A DNA stretch of 64,000 nucleotides from Bettongia penicillata ogilbyi (Eukaryota; Chordata; Mammalia; Diprotodontia; Potoroidae): the NCBI GenBank assembly GCA_023548195.1, contig JAJHZJ010000028.1, positions 2,057,001 through 2,121,000 of the forward strand, in the 5' to 3' direction. This document shows, one piece after another, positions 1 to 11,699 of this stretch. The notes below the pieces were generated by a model that saw only the letters and a list, made by a program, of their open reading frames with translations, was not told the origin of the DNA and did no database searches. Position 1 is the stretch's first letter; the number at the start of each line of letters is the position of its first letter. The translations under genes and the position numbers were made by a program.

Positions 1-342
1 TTTTCACAGCAAATATCTTCCTCATCACATCTGAACCCAACCCAATCCCTATTCCTAGAATGCATTTTTAGTCCATTCATGCTCTGAATATATATATAGG
101 TCCAAGAAAAGGAAATGAGTTCCTAGCATTTCCTAGCAAATTAAAGACAGGTAGGGACCAGCAACACAGGTGATAATGCATGAATTTACAAAGCCTGCCT
201 TACTTGATATTTCTTTGATGCAGCTCATTTCTGCCTAAAAGGAATTTCATGGTAATGAAATCTCCTCTAAGATCGTGCTTTCTTAACAAGAGATATGTTG
301 GGACTGTTTATTCTCTGCAGCATTGCTATGTGTGGCATGACC

Positions 343-366
343 GTGTGTGTGTGTGTGTGTGTGTAT
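343..366. repeat. (GT)n microsatellite
   Basis: About twelve uninterrupted GT units, followed by a degenerate GT-rich stretch to about 395. It is a simple repeat. Confidence 0.95.
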
Positions 367-399
367 GTGTTGTGTTGTGCTGGTGTCAGTGTGAGATCT

Positions 400-1640
400 T
401 CACTATATTTTGAAGGCTGATTTCAAAGAATAAAACAGATAGGCATGTAATTGGCTGGAACACTAAATTCTTCTCTAATACTCTTAGCTCACAAAATTCT
501 AATGCTTGCTTTTCATTATGAGGATTTGGAGTTTATACTTTATTTAGTGCTAATGTCTCACTGCACATTTTCTCTCCTGTAATGCTAGTGCAAAGTCAAA
601 GACCCTGATTTACAAACTGAGAGGTTTCTGAAGTACTATTTTTAGAACAATGCTGTACCAGATTTACACGAGGGGTGGGGGAGGGGAGGGGGAACTACTC
701 CACAGTCACTTTTGAGCAAAGTAGCATTCACTGCATAATAATGAGGTACTAATTGCTCTTTGTCATCACTTTTTATGCAAATTGCTGAGAGCATTTGCCC
801 AATACGCATTTTACATTTTAACAAAGAAAGTGGAATCTTGACAAACAAGATTGCTATTCAGAGGCAAAAATAAAAATATCAGCTATGAACTACAACTGGT
901 AAGGTATGTGACGAAGGATGTCAATATTTTCCTATTATGTCAATTTTCCATTATTACATCCATTTGACCAATGAGTTTTCTTTGACTTTAAAGTAATGGC
1001 TTATATGTCAAGGAAAAAATAAATTTGTGCGTGAAATGAGCCTATTTTGTACATCTTGCAATTTATAAAAGAAGTTTGATGTGAAAATCATCTTTCCAGC
1101 AGAATTTGAATAGACTAGGTCAAAATGCAAGCTATCAAAATGAATCAAGTTATGTCAAAGTACTTATCCCAGGTATATGTCTTACTATATGAGAGAGCAC
1201 TTTGGTACTTCAAGCAGATTTCCACTTTTAAAGGATAAGCAAGGGCCTCGTTAGAGAACAGAAAATGAATCAAGTATCATAAGTAAGTGCATTTTGGAGA
1301 CAACTGGGGTATTCAAACACTGGCCTCCACACTAATACTGGACCCCTCCTCCATGCCATTGATACCAGTTCATTGAGTAACAGAGGTAATTTTTTGTACA
1401 GCGTGCTGTCAACTTCTGTGTCCTTTCCCTATTCTTGCCTTTTAGTGCATTCTTCTGACCTGACTTGTGATATTTTCATTTCCTGTAACCTGAAGGAGTG
1501 GCTTCTGTTCACTAACAGACATCATTTTTCTCTTCTGACCGTTTCCCCCTTTTATCCATCACTTTGTATTGTATTATCTTTATCCTTGCTTCCTATGCCA
1601 AGTATCATCAAAATTCCCCTAATCTATTACTGAGGAATAA
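400..1640. other. No gene seen; A+T-rich unique-looking sequence
   Basis: The open frames here (642-848 minus, 1373-1633 plus) are short, low-complexity and match no protein I know. I see no tRNA, promoter or clear transposon signature. Confidence 0.5.
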
Positions 1641-1654
1641 AACGGCATCTTTAA

Positions 1655-2350
1655 GGATTAATGTCCTTATGGCACCACTTTCATCACATCTCAAAAACCT
1701 TCAATTGCTCCCTATTGCTTAACTATATCAAGTTCAAATTATTCTGTCTGGTTTTTAGTTCTACATCATATTGTCCTGTACTTCCTATCCAATTTCATTT
1801 CCCTTTATTCTTACACATGCTCTATCCATTGAAGTCAGGTACATTTCTTTACTTCTTTATCCTCCCCCTTCCACTCCCACAAATGCATCATGTACTTTTC
1901 CTTACTCCATGCTTTCATTTGTGTTGTTTTTCCTACCTAGAATGCCTTTCCTTCTTACTTACCTGCGTCTGTAAATCCAATCCATCTTTCAAGACTCAAT
2001 TCAAGTTCTATTTTTCTTTTTTTTTTTTTTTTTTTTTGGAGGCAATCAGAGTTTTGACTTGCCCAGAGTCACACAGCTAATGTCAGAGGCCAGATCTGAC
2101 TTCAGGTCCTCCTGATTCCAGTGCTGGTGCTCCATCCACTGCACCCCCTATCCACACCCCAGTTCCACTGTTTTTTGAAAACTTCTTGGCCACTTCAACC
2201 CTTGCTGATTTCTTCTGTCTGTAAACTCCATGGCATTTATTATATAGTCTACACCACACCAATTACTAATGCACTTAATGATATATGATCTTGTAATGTT
2301 TGCTATTCATACCTCTACCTCACTGTAAACTCCTCAATGGCAGGGCCTAT
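1655..2350 (+). mobile_element. L2-type LINE 3' portion, interrupted by a SINE
   Basis: The wording follows the L2 3' end: a 'catctcaaaaaccttcaatt' segment, a 'gctccctattgc' segment, a pyrimidine-rich middle, then 'ctacctagaatgcctttcct' and 'tctttcaagactcaattcaa'. These parallel the L2 consensus order as I remember it. An antisense poly-A SINE splits it at about 2017-2155, and L2-like text resumes with 'ttcttggccac'. The frames reported across it are not genes. Confidence 0.65.
2017..2155 (-). mobile_element. tRNA-derived SINE with poly-A tail, antisense, inside the L2 copy
   Basis: A 21-base T run (the tail, read antisense) leads into the words 'gacttgcccagagtcacac' and 'tccatccactgcaccccc', which are the reverse of a marsupial tRNA-SINE body. 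The flanks 'agttctattttt' and 'agttccactgttttt' could be a decayed target-site duplication. The poly-A tail implies mobilisation by L1. Confidence 0.75.
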
Positions 2351-2399
2351 GTCTTAAAAGAATAATAATAAGTTAATTATCAATTGATATTATGTTAAT

Positions 2400-2600
2400 A
2401 ATAATAAGCTCATGTGTGTCTTGTTTCAGAATCTTCAAAACCCTTTCCTTAGAAAAACTCTGTTTTTCTAAGTGTTGATCTCCATTTTATAGATGGGAAC
2501 TATGAGGCTTACAAAGGCTATGACTTACCCAAGATTATAGCTAATAAGTGTTTTGACTTAAATATTAGCATTCTTTCTCACTACACCATGCTGTTTCTAC
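2400..2600 (-). mobile_element. CORE/MIR-type SINE, antisense, degraded
   Basis: Contains 'ctccattttatagatggg', 'gaggcttacaaaggc' and 'acttacccaagattatagct', the antisense CORE and tRNA-related words that recur about twenty times in this window. Confidence 0.65.
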
Positions 2601-2728
2601 AATTAAAAGAAGAAGTCTCAGACTGATTCACTATCCCTCCCAGTACTTTCTGCAAGATATAACTAAAGACATCGATTGATTAATTGACATAGTGAAGCCA
2701 ATAGGATAAAATGCTCAAATATTCAAAT

Positions 2729-2802
2729 GGAGATAGAAAGAAAAAGAGAAAGAAGGAAATAAGGAAGAAAAGGAAGAAGGAAAGCAGGGACGAAGGAAGG
2801 CC
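2729..2802 (+). repeat. Purine-rich (GAAA/GGAA) low-complexity tract
   Basis: Seventy bases almost entirely A and G, made of imperfect AAAG, GAAG and GGAA units. Confidence 0.85.
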
Positions 2803-2867
2803 AAATGCCTGATCTAAATATATGATCCTATGATTCATTCTTTACATATTTTTTACATTTACATTAC

Positions 2868-3000
2868 ATTTAATTCCCCATTAGGATGTAAATACCTTGG
2901 AGGACAAAAACTATCTTTTATATTTATATCCCTAGAGCTTAGAACAATGCCAGGCATATAGTAAATACTTTTCTTTCATTCATTCCTCATTAGTTATTTG
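2868..3000 (+). mobile_element. Ancient LINE 3'-end fragment (L2/CR1 type)
   Basis: Contains 'gatgtaaataccttggagga', 'ttatatttatatccctagag' and 'gccaggcatatagtaaatac'. This is the stereotyped 3' end seen again near 5,935, 11,590, 31,070 and 61,770, so it is repetitive on internal evidence. Family assignment is from memory. Confidence 0.6.
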
Positions 3001-3589
3001 ATGTAGCCTGTTCACATATACCATATTGTTCTCTATTGCTCTCTGTGTAATACTAGTTTTTGATTATTCAGAGACGCTAGTGTTTCATGTTCCACAGTCA
3101 TAAGCAAACAGGAAAAAATATTTGTACTAAAATTTAGGTCTTTTGTTTCCAGAAGAAACTTGAAATCATGAAAGGAACTTTGCAGTTTCCTAAAGGGTAA
3201 TATAGTTTGCCCTCCTCCTACTCTTTAGTTCCAGACACAACTCATTGTTCGTTTTGACTATCTGTTCCCTTTAGGCTGCATGTCATAATCAGGACAATAG
3301 ACATTCATCATCCACTTGGTTTTTCCTACATGAATCTCCTTTTCCCTTCCCTCCCCACCCCTCTCCTTCCTTTGCCTGTGGGTGCTTTGCCCAAAGGAAA
3401 GTACATTTGGTTGACTGAAGACTGCCTCAATAACTTGGGGTTTACTGGCCAGATTCAAGTCTCAAAGACCAAGCCTTAAGCCCAGTTCATAGACTGGACA
3501 ACGATAGGTTCCTGCCCTCTTAACGCACAGTTGGTCAGCAACCCTGAGGGTCTTCCCCTACCAGTTTGATTTTTTTTTTTCTTTTTGAT

Positions 3590-3875
3590 TAAAGAAGCCT
3601 ATTCACTGAATGGGCATTATCTCACTCAAAGTGAGAACCTGAAAAGACCTTAGTCTAAAAGGGCCAGGGCTCCCCATTGCATCCTGGACCATCTCTAGTC
3701 GTCCTGATGAATATCTGGTCACTGGATCCAGATGGCTCTGGAGGAGAAAGTGAGACTGGTGACCTAGCACAGCCCTCCCTCACTCAAATGCAAATCAACT
3801 ACAAGTCATGTCATCATTTTCCTAATGTCATGGTCTTCTTCAAAAACAAAGGACAAACAACAACAAGCTATATGC
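3590..3875 (+). mobile_element. Marsupial interspersed repeat (RTE/SINE-like tail), sense copy
   Basis: About 200 bases from 'cctgatgaatatctggtcac' to 'cttcttcaaaaacaaaggac' match, in reverse complement, the segment at 52,683-52,870. That makes this an interspersed repeat on evidence within the window. The copy has drifted from the other by scattered substitutions. The open frame 3677-3919 lies wholly inside it and is not a gene. Confidence 0.85.
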
Positions 3876-4189
3876 ATGGTCAGGCTAAGGTATTTAGTAT
3901 AATTCATAGTAAACACTGATATAAGTAGATTTTTCTCAGACCCACCCATCTACTTCAGAAACACAAGCTTCAACTAAATTTTTGCCAGTAGATTCAAAAA
4001 ATAAGACAGAAGAAAAATACTCAAAAGGAATAGATTTTAAGTGCTGTCATCTGGGCTATAGCAAAGAATGCATAGGACAATATATTAAGAATGTTTTACC
4101 AGACAGCATGAAATGATCCAGGCTTTGTTCACCAAACAGAAATATGAATCGTGTATTGGATTAATGACTACCGATAATGAGTGTTCTTT

Positions 4190-4860
4190 CCAAAAGCTCT
4201 AACTCTTTTTGTGTCATGGACCTTTTTTGGAAATCTAGGGAAACATATAAACCTCAGAATAATGGTTTTAATAAGGGAAGGAAATGCTAGGCTTCAATTA
4301 GGGGGTCAGTAAAAATAAAGATGCAATTTTTTTATTTTTAAAAGTTCTACTAATGTGCTTCATTTCTTGAGAGGTCTCTTGTAGCAAAAGAAAAAAGTTA
4401 AATAATACTAATAGTATTGTGACAACATCTGGAAATGCATACACTTCACATCTCTCTTTAAAAAACAATTAGCAAATCTATTTTCTTTCCCTCCAATTTC
4501 TCACTCCATTAAAAAAAACAAATTTCTTATGACAAATAGGTAAGCAAAACAAATTATCTGAATGGTTGCATATATACACACATACATATGTGTATATTTA
4601 CACATGTGTGTACATGCACATGTGGGCATAAATATATCTTGTTCTGCACCTCAAATATGTCGTATCTCTGTAATGTTTTGTCATCAAGTCCTCTGAAATC
4701 ATGAACAATCTTTGTACTGACCAAAGTTCTTACAGCTTTCAAAGTTACTTTTATACTGTTGTTACTGTAATTTTTTTCTTAATCAAACTCACAGAACCCT
4801 TGAACTCTATCTATGAACCCTCTTGGAGTCAATAGACCTCTGGTTAAAAGCCCTGATCTA
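4190..4860 (+). mobile_element. Possible degraded hAT-type DNA transposon fragments
   Basis: 'tgtcatggacc' and 'cctcagaataatgg' at 4,214-4,265, then 'ctggttaaaagccctgatct' near 4,840, resemble the two ends of the element at 58,146-58,350. The middle is unrecognisable, and the two parts could be separate fragments. A CA/TA-rich patch lies at 4,568-4,625. Confidence 0.35.
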
Positions 4861-4989
4861 CAATATGCTGAATTCTAAATGACTATATCCCCTAAACATC
4901 TTCCATACAGGACTGGGACATGATTTATAATCCTCAAATAATTAGCTTTTAGCAGTTTCCTCTGTGTTGGAGAGGTGAAAAGTATCATC

Positions 4990-5125
4990 TGCCTTGTCTA
5001 ACAAATGCCTCAAGACAAAGCACAAAGAGAAATCTTTTGCCCAAGGTCAGAGAGTGACTCAAGGGCACATGTGGAAAGCAGGTTTTCTCAGACCAAACAG
5101 AGTCTCTTCCCATTAGACTGCACTG
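4990..5125 (-). mobile_element. CORE/MIR-type SINE, antisense fragment
   Basis: Contains 'cttttgcccaaggtcagaga' followed by 'cattagactgcactg', the antisense tRNA-related words of the marsupial SINEs. It is truncated and diverged. Confidence 0.5.
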
Positions 5126-5559
5126 ATAATACAATGAATTGCTAACTGTAGGCAAACAGAAGCATATGCACTTAAGAAATGCACTGTGAAGTGCCTAATG
5201 AATTACTCAGGCTAGGTAGCATATGTATAAATCATATTAGAGCATGCTGAATAGTGCATTATCATGCTTCTATTTTACATTACAAAAGTAACTAATGTGA
5301 GATGCAAAGCATACTTTTAATCCATTATTCATTCTTTAAAAGGACTGAACCAAGACCAGTACTGTACTTTATGAACCATGGGAGGTACGGACACCAGCCA
5401 GACAGCTTTTCACTTTGTGAAGATGATAAGTGGATTTTTAAAAATCCATTTTAGACAGCACTAAATAACATTTATCATAACATTATGAGATCAATTGATG
5501 TCTGGTTAGGATAGAGTGAATTTTTCCAGACCGAGAGTATTTTAAAAACATGAGATTAT

Positions 5560-6065
5560 AGTTTTTTGAGCTTGGAAGCAGTGAGAGAGCTCTTCCACCA
5601 TCTTTATGCTATGCCTCCTGGTCTGTGACAGGTTTGCCCACTACCACCTTTTGGCTCAGTGTTTTAAATTGGTGAGGCTCTCCAAAATTAATACAATATT
5701 GTCAGCCATGCTAACTGCTAGTCTCTGGCTATTATCATGGCATGCTGCTTCAGGCACATTCTTCACCACTCCTTCCACTTCTGGTTTTGGGAACAATAAT
5801 CCAATCAATTATCCCATTCCTGGAAAAGATATGTCAATAAATTATCCTCAGACTCCACTCATCATCCCTGTGACTTCCAAGTTGAAAGCACCCCTCTCCT
5901 GACCACCACTTTCTTATGTTCTGTCTTCTTCTATTAGAATGTGAACTCCCTGAAGATGGGCACTTCCTTACTTCTTTGTATTTATATCCCCAGCACTTAG
6001 CAGAGGGCCTGGTACAGTAAGTTTTTCATAAGTGGCTTTTTCCCCATTCCATCATTCATTCTTTT
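5560..6065 (+). mobile_element. Old LINE fragment ending in an L2/CR1-like 3' end
   Basis: The right end ('tagaatgtgaactccctgaa', 'gtatttatatccccagcact') matches the stereotyped LINE 3' end found five times in the window. The upstream part is pyrimidine-rich and only vaguely LINE-like. The 98-residue frame 5606-5902 inside it matches no protein I know. Confidence 0.5.
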
Positions 6066-6069
6066 AATA

Positions 6070-8240
6070 GAAGAAATTCTAGGAGCTTAGTTCTAGTTTT
6101 AAGTTGTTAATGACTTTATTCACAATTTTAGTTTGTATTTCATGGATTAGTTTATGCTAAACTAAAATTCATTTCTGGGTCCCTTAAACACCTTTTTCTT
6201 CCTTTAACTTCATATGTATTTCATATTCTAAATTTCCTGGATGGTTAACTAAGTTTGATTAACTCTTCCTCCATGCCTCACTTCCTCTGTGTGTGTATTT
6301 GTTTCATATGTATGTCTATGTCTTTCAAAAACCTATGCATCAGGTTTCATTTTCAGTCATCTCTCTTTGGATCCTTCCCTAGGCTTAAGTGTTAATTTAA
6401 AGAGAAACAAACCAGGGCATTAGGTTTAAAAGTACTGTGGGAATATAACTAGACAACAGCTCTTACTGTTATTGTCATTTTATAGGTTTCATATTCCAGG
6501 GTCATTTTGCAAGAGAATGTCTATTTCTTCATAGGTCATTTGCCTATAATTAGGAGATACTATCACCAAGTAGCTTTGAAAGTGTTGCCCCAGTGGTGAT
6601 GCTTGAATATGCCCATCTGAAACAAAGAACCATACTTCCCATAGGTGTGGTGAACTAAAAGAGAAAGTAACAATCTTTCCCATTCAATTATACACTCCTC
6701 CCACCCCCTCCTACCTCTCTGGCCCCTACCAAAGCAGGAATTTTTATTAAAATAGCTAAGTATGAACAATCACCTGTGAGACTAATTATCACATTTTAAA
6801 AGACAAACAATTAGAAAAGATTTAAAATACAAAAGCATGACATTTGATATCTTTTTCATTAATCAATGATTAATCCAACCCTGATTTTCTGCCCAGATTC
6901 AACTAGAATGTTTCTTTCAATTTGTTCTGAATCTATATATTTCAAGTTAAAAGACCTTCTCAGGTCCACATATTAGTTTGCCTTAACTCATGCTGCCTGT
7001 TTTAAGAGTTGCTACCAGCACTAGCTCAGCTTTCCCTGCCCCTTCATCACTGACAGAGCACAAAAAGAAGTCAGAGATTGGTATCTCTATGCTCTTGGGA
7101 ACATGACTGTCTTTTTCCAATCAGAAGTAAACAATTTCAACCCAGCTTACAGCATAAAGAACTCTTCTTCCATGAGCTTAAAGCTAGAGCTTGTGTAACC
7201 CTAATTTTAAAACTATTGTTCCCATAGAAACAGCATGGCAGCTTCCCTTAGCAACGAGGGTGGCTTTTTACAAACTTGATTCACATTGAAAACTGCTTTC
7301 TGAAAAAGATGGCAAAAATCAAGCTTACTAAAACATAACTTTAAAAAAAACAACACCATCCAAACAGAAAATAATATACTTTTAAAATGGAGATCAAAAG
7401 GGAAGTATGATAATAGCATGATCAGGAAAGGACAACTGAGCCATGACAACAGGGAAGGCAGAAGCATCTGCTCACAGCCCGAACACAGATCAAACTCTTT
7501 CCCACTATATGGCTGCTATGAGTCAGTATATGAAAACAGGGAGACCTCAAATCTTTGGACTGGTTTTACTAAGATGCTCCGACTTAGGGGACGTAGCTGT
7601 CTTGACAGCAGGAACAAGAAAGCTAGGTGTCAGAATTATAGAGCTTGAAGCTAAGGGTGTAGGGGAAGGAGGTCTAGTGTATTCAAGTGGATCTTCTGTA
7701 TATTCAAATGTCTGTTTCTCTGTAGTGAGTGAGAGTGTGGGTGTGTGTCTGTGTGTGTGTTTGGAAGATCTTGTACAACAGGCTATGCTACAAGCTTCCT
7801 GTTGTGTTCTTGAGTACCAAGAATATTGATGGGATTGGGCAAAGGTATCTACAACAACAAAGGTCTACAATAACAGTTTTCTTAACACCCACAGTAGAGG
7901 TTGCAGGACCATGAAAATGATACCTATTCTGTGTAGTCTACAACCTTTTCCTAATAATAATAATAGTAATTCCCATTTCCCCCCAGTAACACTAGTGGGC
8001 CTGATTTTGTGGTAGTTTCTTGTGGGCAAGGTGGACAGCTACAGAAACTTATAGGAGGTGGCTGCTTAGCTTGTGGAATTACAGGAATACTCTATACATA
8101 TAAAGGCCATGGTAGGACCAGACTTCCTAAGCTGCATGAGCTGATTAAGCTCCACAATGTAGCAGTAGGTCTAGTTAGGACAGTACACTGTCCGTCATTG
8201 GCCTATTGAGTGACCCCCTTTACTCTACAGAAGTCTTCTG
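6070..8240. other. No gene seen; mostly unique A+T-rich sequence
   Basis: Several frames of 60-130 codons occur on both strands, but none has a recognisable domain, a consistent gene model or clear splice signals. A GT-rich patch lies at 7,734-7,761 and explains the low-complexity part of the 128-residue frame 7443-7829. Confidence 0.45.
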
Positions 8241-8242
8241 GT

Positions 8243-8496
8243 AGGGTTATTGTTCAGATGTTTTTCAGTTGTATCCAACTCTTTTTGAACCCTTTTGAAG
8301 TTTTCTTAGCAAAGTTACTAAAATAGTTTGCTATTTTCTTCCTGAGCTCATTTTATAGATGAGGAAACTGAGGCAAACAGGGTTAAGTGACTTGCCCAGG
8401 TGATACAGCTAGGAATTGTCTGAGACCAGATTTGAACTTAGGAAGATGAATCTTCTTGACTTCAGGCCAGGTACTCTATCCATGGTGCCATCTAAA
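8243..8496 (-). mobile_element. MAR1-type SINE, antisense, near full length
   Basis: Read antisense it carries, in order, the RTE-like tail ('gttcagatgtttttcag'), 'cttagcaaagttac', 'gatgaggaaactgaggcaaa', 'gacttgcccagg' and the tRNA-related head ending near 'tctatccatggtgccatct'. It parallels the copies at 9,336-9,597 (same orientation) and 37,617-37,863 (opposite). Confidence 0.85.
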
Positions 8497-9289
8497 TCTG
8501 GGTGGGGGTACTATGGTGTTTTAAAGTTGAGTTCCTGATAACTTGAGGTACCTTTGAAGGAAACTATGTAAGACTAGATATTCAAAAGGGAGAGATATAA
8601 CTACTGACATATCACTGGATTTGGGAACAGTGACCAAGTTTTCCACTTTAGTTGTGTCTGACAGGGTACTTTCTCCTGATCTAATGATCTAATAGAGCTA
8701 ATGAATATGTTTCTATAGTACAGCTAAATTACTGCCAGTAAGACCAGAAGGAAAGAAAGCTCAGGGTTGAAAGAGGGAGGGGCAGTTAGAAAAACAGAGC
8801 TCTGAACAATCAGAACTTGAGGATCAAATGATAGTGTCAGACTTCTCAGGACAGGCAATCCCAGGTATAGTATGGCATATGCTTCAGATGTGGAGTTCCT
8901 GATTATCTTGGCCAGAACCATGCCTGGTCCTGAGGTTAGGGAAGGAAAAATGAGTCTTTGGAAAGGTAGGAAAAGGTTTAGAATAGATGAAGAGGAATGA
9001 AGTAGATATCTTAGTCACCTAAGGCATAGCTGGACTAGGTCATCTAGGTCCATATGTTTGTGTGGTGTCCTGAACACCTAGCCCAGTGGGTCAAGTGGTA
9101 ATATTCCTTTGTTGATGGAATATCAAGGCAATACATACATAGACATATACACATACATATCAATGAGGCTCAGAGAGGTGGGTCCAAGAGCCTTGCCAGG
9201 ACTGCTGAAGTAGGCCAATTCTAAAGTCATTTGTGGGAGGAACTATACAATTGTGGGAGAAAAATACAATTAGATGGATTAGAAAGTGG

Positions 9290-9830
9290 TTGAATGGCTT
9301 GACCTAAAAATGAGTGCTGGGTCTGAAGTCAGGAAATTTGCTGTTGTTCAGTTGTTTTTTTCAGTCAGGTCTGACTCTCCCTGATCCAATTTGAGTTTTT
9401 CTTGGCAAAGATACTGTAGTGGTTTGCTATTTCCATCTCTAGTTCATTTTACAGTTGAGGAACTGAGGCAAACAGTGTTAAGTGACTTGCCCAAGGGTCA
9501 CACAGCTAGAATATCTGAGAGCAGATTTGAACTCAGGAAGATGAGACTTCCTAACTTCAGATCTGACACTCTATCCACTGTACCATCTAGCTGCCCAAAG
9601 TCAGGAAGAGCTGAGTCCAAATCCTGCTTCACACACTTACTAGCTGCGTGACCCTGTGCAAGTCATTTAACCTATTTGTCTCAGTTTCCTCATTAGTAAA
9701 ATGATGATAATAACAGCACTTATCTCCCAGGGTTATTGTGAGGATGAAATGAGATAATAATTGTAAAACACTTAGCGTTGTGCCTAATACATAGCAATCA
9801 TTATATAAATGTTAGCTATTTATGATGAAG
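9290..9830 (+). mobile_element. CORE/MIR-type SINE, sense, split by a MAR1 insertion
   Basis: The left piece ends 'gtctgaagtcaggaa' at 9,335. After the MAR1 element the text resumes at 9,598 with 'aagtcaggaagagctgagtc' and continues through 'gtgaccctgtgcaagtcatt', 'gtctcagtttcctcatta' and 'gagataataattgtaaaaca' to the stereotyped 3' end. It is the host of the nested insertion, so it is the older of the two. Confidence 0.85.
9336..9597 (-). mobile_element. MAR1-type SINE, antisense, with perfect 10-bp target-site duplication
   Basis: The element is bounded by AAGTCAGGAA at 9,326-9,335 and again at 9,598-9,607. Reading antisense it contains 'tcttggcaaagatactgtag', 'ggaactgaggcaaacag', 'gacttgcccaagggtcacac' and the tRNA-like head ('tctatccactgtaccatcta'). 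It inserted into a CORE-SINE in sense orientation. Confidence 0.92.
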
Positions 9831-9954
9831 ATGACTCTTTTGTGTATGGTTTTGACTATATGACAGCTTTGTGTTTCTGGGATTATAAAGAGTTATTAAT
9901 TGCTCTATTCTATCTTTAAAGGAAGAGTTACCCTGAGATCTGTGCTTGGTCTTG

Positions 9955-10840
9955 TTCAGGTTAATAATTTTGTCAGTGATTTGGATAAAGGCATTTACTG
10001 ATGACACAGAACTAGAAGGAACAACTCATACAGTGGATGACAGTCAGGGTTCAAAATTATCTTGACAGCTTTGAACACTGAGCAAAGTCTAATAACATAA
10101 AATGTAATAGGAATAAATATGCCTCTTTATACTTTGTTTCAAAAAAACTAAAATTCAAAGTACAAAGTAGTAGTTGAAGATAACAATTTCTGGATAACCA
10201 GAGTATATATGGAATTGAGAGAAAAGCCATTGTAATCTTGCACCCTAATAAGAGAGGCGGAGTGTCCAGGACTAGGAAGATGATAATCCTGTTGCTCTCT
10301 GCCTTGGTTAAGCAGCATCTAGAGTGCTATCTATCCACTGCAATCAGTACTGGGCACTCTATTTCAGGACAGACATTGACATACACTAGACAAAGGTGAA
10401 CTCGGGTAGTGAAGGGTCTCAAGATAATTCCTTATGAGTTTTGGTTAAAAGCACTGGGTGTGTATAGCCTGGAGAAGTGAAGATTTGGGACCAGCATGGT
10501 GGGAGGGAAAGATAGCTATCATCAAGTATCTGAAGGACTGTCACACAGGAAAAGGATTAGATCTTTGTCACCAGAGGGAGAACTAGAAGCAATGAGTGAA
10601 AATTATGAAGAAGTGTATTTAATTTTGATTATAGGGGAAAACATCCTAATAGTCAGTGATCTACAAATGTGGCATTAACAGCCTTGTTCCTCTTCACTGA
10701 ATGCCTTCCAAAAAAAGCTGGATAGCCCCTGTCAGGTATGCTGTAGAAGGGATAATCATTCTTGTACAAGTTGAACCAGATGGTGTCTGAGATCCCACTC
10801 AATTCATATTTGGTGCTATTATACCAAAACCTCAAAGCGC
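9955..10840 (+). mobile_element. L3/CR1-type LINE, 3' end of ORF2 and 3' UTR, degraded
   Basis: Contains in order 'gatttggataaaggcattta', 'gatgacacagaactagaagg', 'aagagaggcggagtgtccag', 'tactgggcactctatttcag', 'tagcctggagaagtgaaga' and 'agagggagaactagaagcaa'. These match the order of the CR1/L3 reverse transcriptase 3' portion as I remember it. The 60-codon frame 10496-10678 is a remnant. Related fragments lie at 58,356-58,480, 60,570-60,770 and 61,262-61,380. Confidence 0.8.
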
Positions 10841-11304
10841 AAGATGGCAGGGGGAGTAATTGGAGTGATCTTTAGCAAAAATCATCCCTTTGAAGACAAG
10901 ATAAGAAGGAAGATCTGCAGGTGGAAAGTGTTGACCATGCCTTTGGTTACTCCAAACAGCTGGTGCCCAGCAAACAACATCCTGATGCAGACCTTGAAAG
11001 TTTAAAGCTATTTTCCCTGGATGCATGTAAGAAGATTCAAGACCAGTGGTCTGGCTGCTAGATGATGCATTCTTTGGCTTTATCAACCCAGGAAAGAAAA
11101 AACAAAAGGATGCAACCTTCAGTCTTCTACAGTCTCTTATGTTTCTGTAATGACAATGGTAGAAGGACAGTCTGCTAAATAAAAGCCACTTAATTTTTAT
11201 ATCATCTATAAATGTTAACTTATCCTATAAATACTCTAATTGTGAGATCTTTATCAAATGACCAGTGAATTGACATACTCTTGGAAGAACTGAATCTCAA
11301 CATA

Positions 11305-11510
11305 GATCTCAGATTTAGAGTTGAAAGGAACCTTAGAGGTCACGTAATCCAATCTCCTTGTTTTACAGGTGAGGCAACTGAGGCACAGTATGGTTATGGG
11401 AGTTGCCCAAACTCACATAGGTAGTAAGAGGCGGAGCCAATATTCAAACCCAAGTCTTCTGACACTAAATCTTGTACCCTTTCTACTTCATCACCTTTCC
11501 TCTCATGTCC
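11305..11510 (-). mobile_element. CORE/MIR-type SINE, antisense
   Basis: Contains 'accttagaggtcacgtaatc', 'ttttacaggtgaggcaactg' and 'gttgcccaaactcacatag', followed by a head-like segment ending near 'tttctacttcatcacc'. Confidence 0.75.
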
Positions 11511-11584
11511 TCTAAGTCACCTTTTCTCTAGATTAACAATTCCTATTTCCTTCAATTTATCTTCATATGCTTCATCCCTCTTCT

Positions 11585-11695
11585 AAATTATAATGCCCTT
11601 CAGGAAATTTAAGTAATTTTGCCTTTATATCCTAGCTCTTACAATGGTATTCTACACATAGTATCTACTTAATAAATCTTTCTTAAATTGAATTG
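11585..11695 (+). mobile_element. Ancient LINE 3'-end fragment
   Basis: Contains 'gcctttatatcctagctct' and 'agtatctacttaataaatct', the same stereotyped 3' end as at 2,868 and 5,935. Confidence 0.5.
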
Positions 11696-11699
11696 TTTA

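Noticed and set aside
1661..2080. 139-codon frame on the plus strand
   Set aside because: It lies in an L2 copy and runs into a SINE poly-T tract.
5606..5902. 98-codon frame with a hydrophobic start, resembling a signal peptide
   Set aside because: It lies in old LINE-like sequence, and the composition is what pyrimidine-rich DNA gives by chance.
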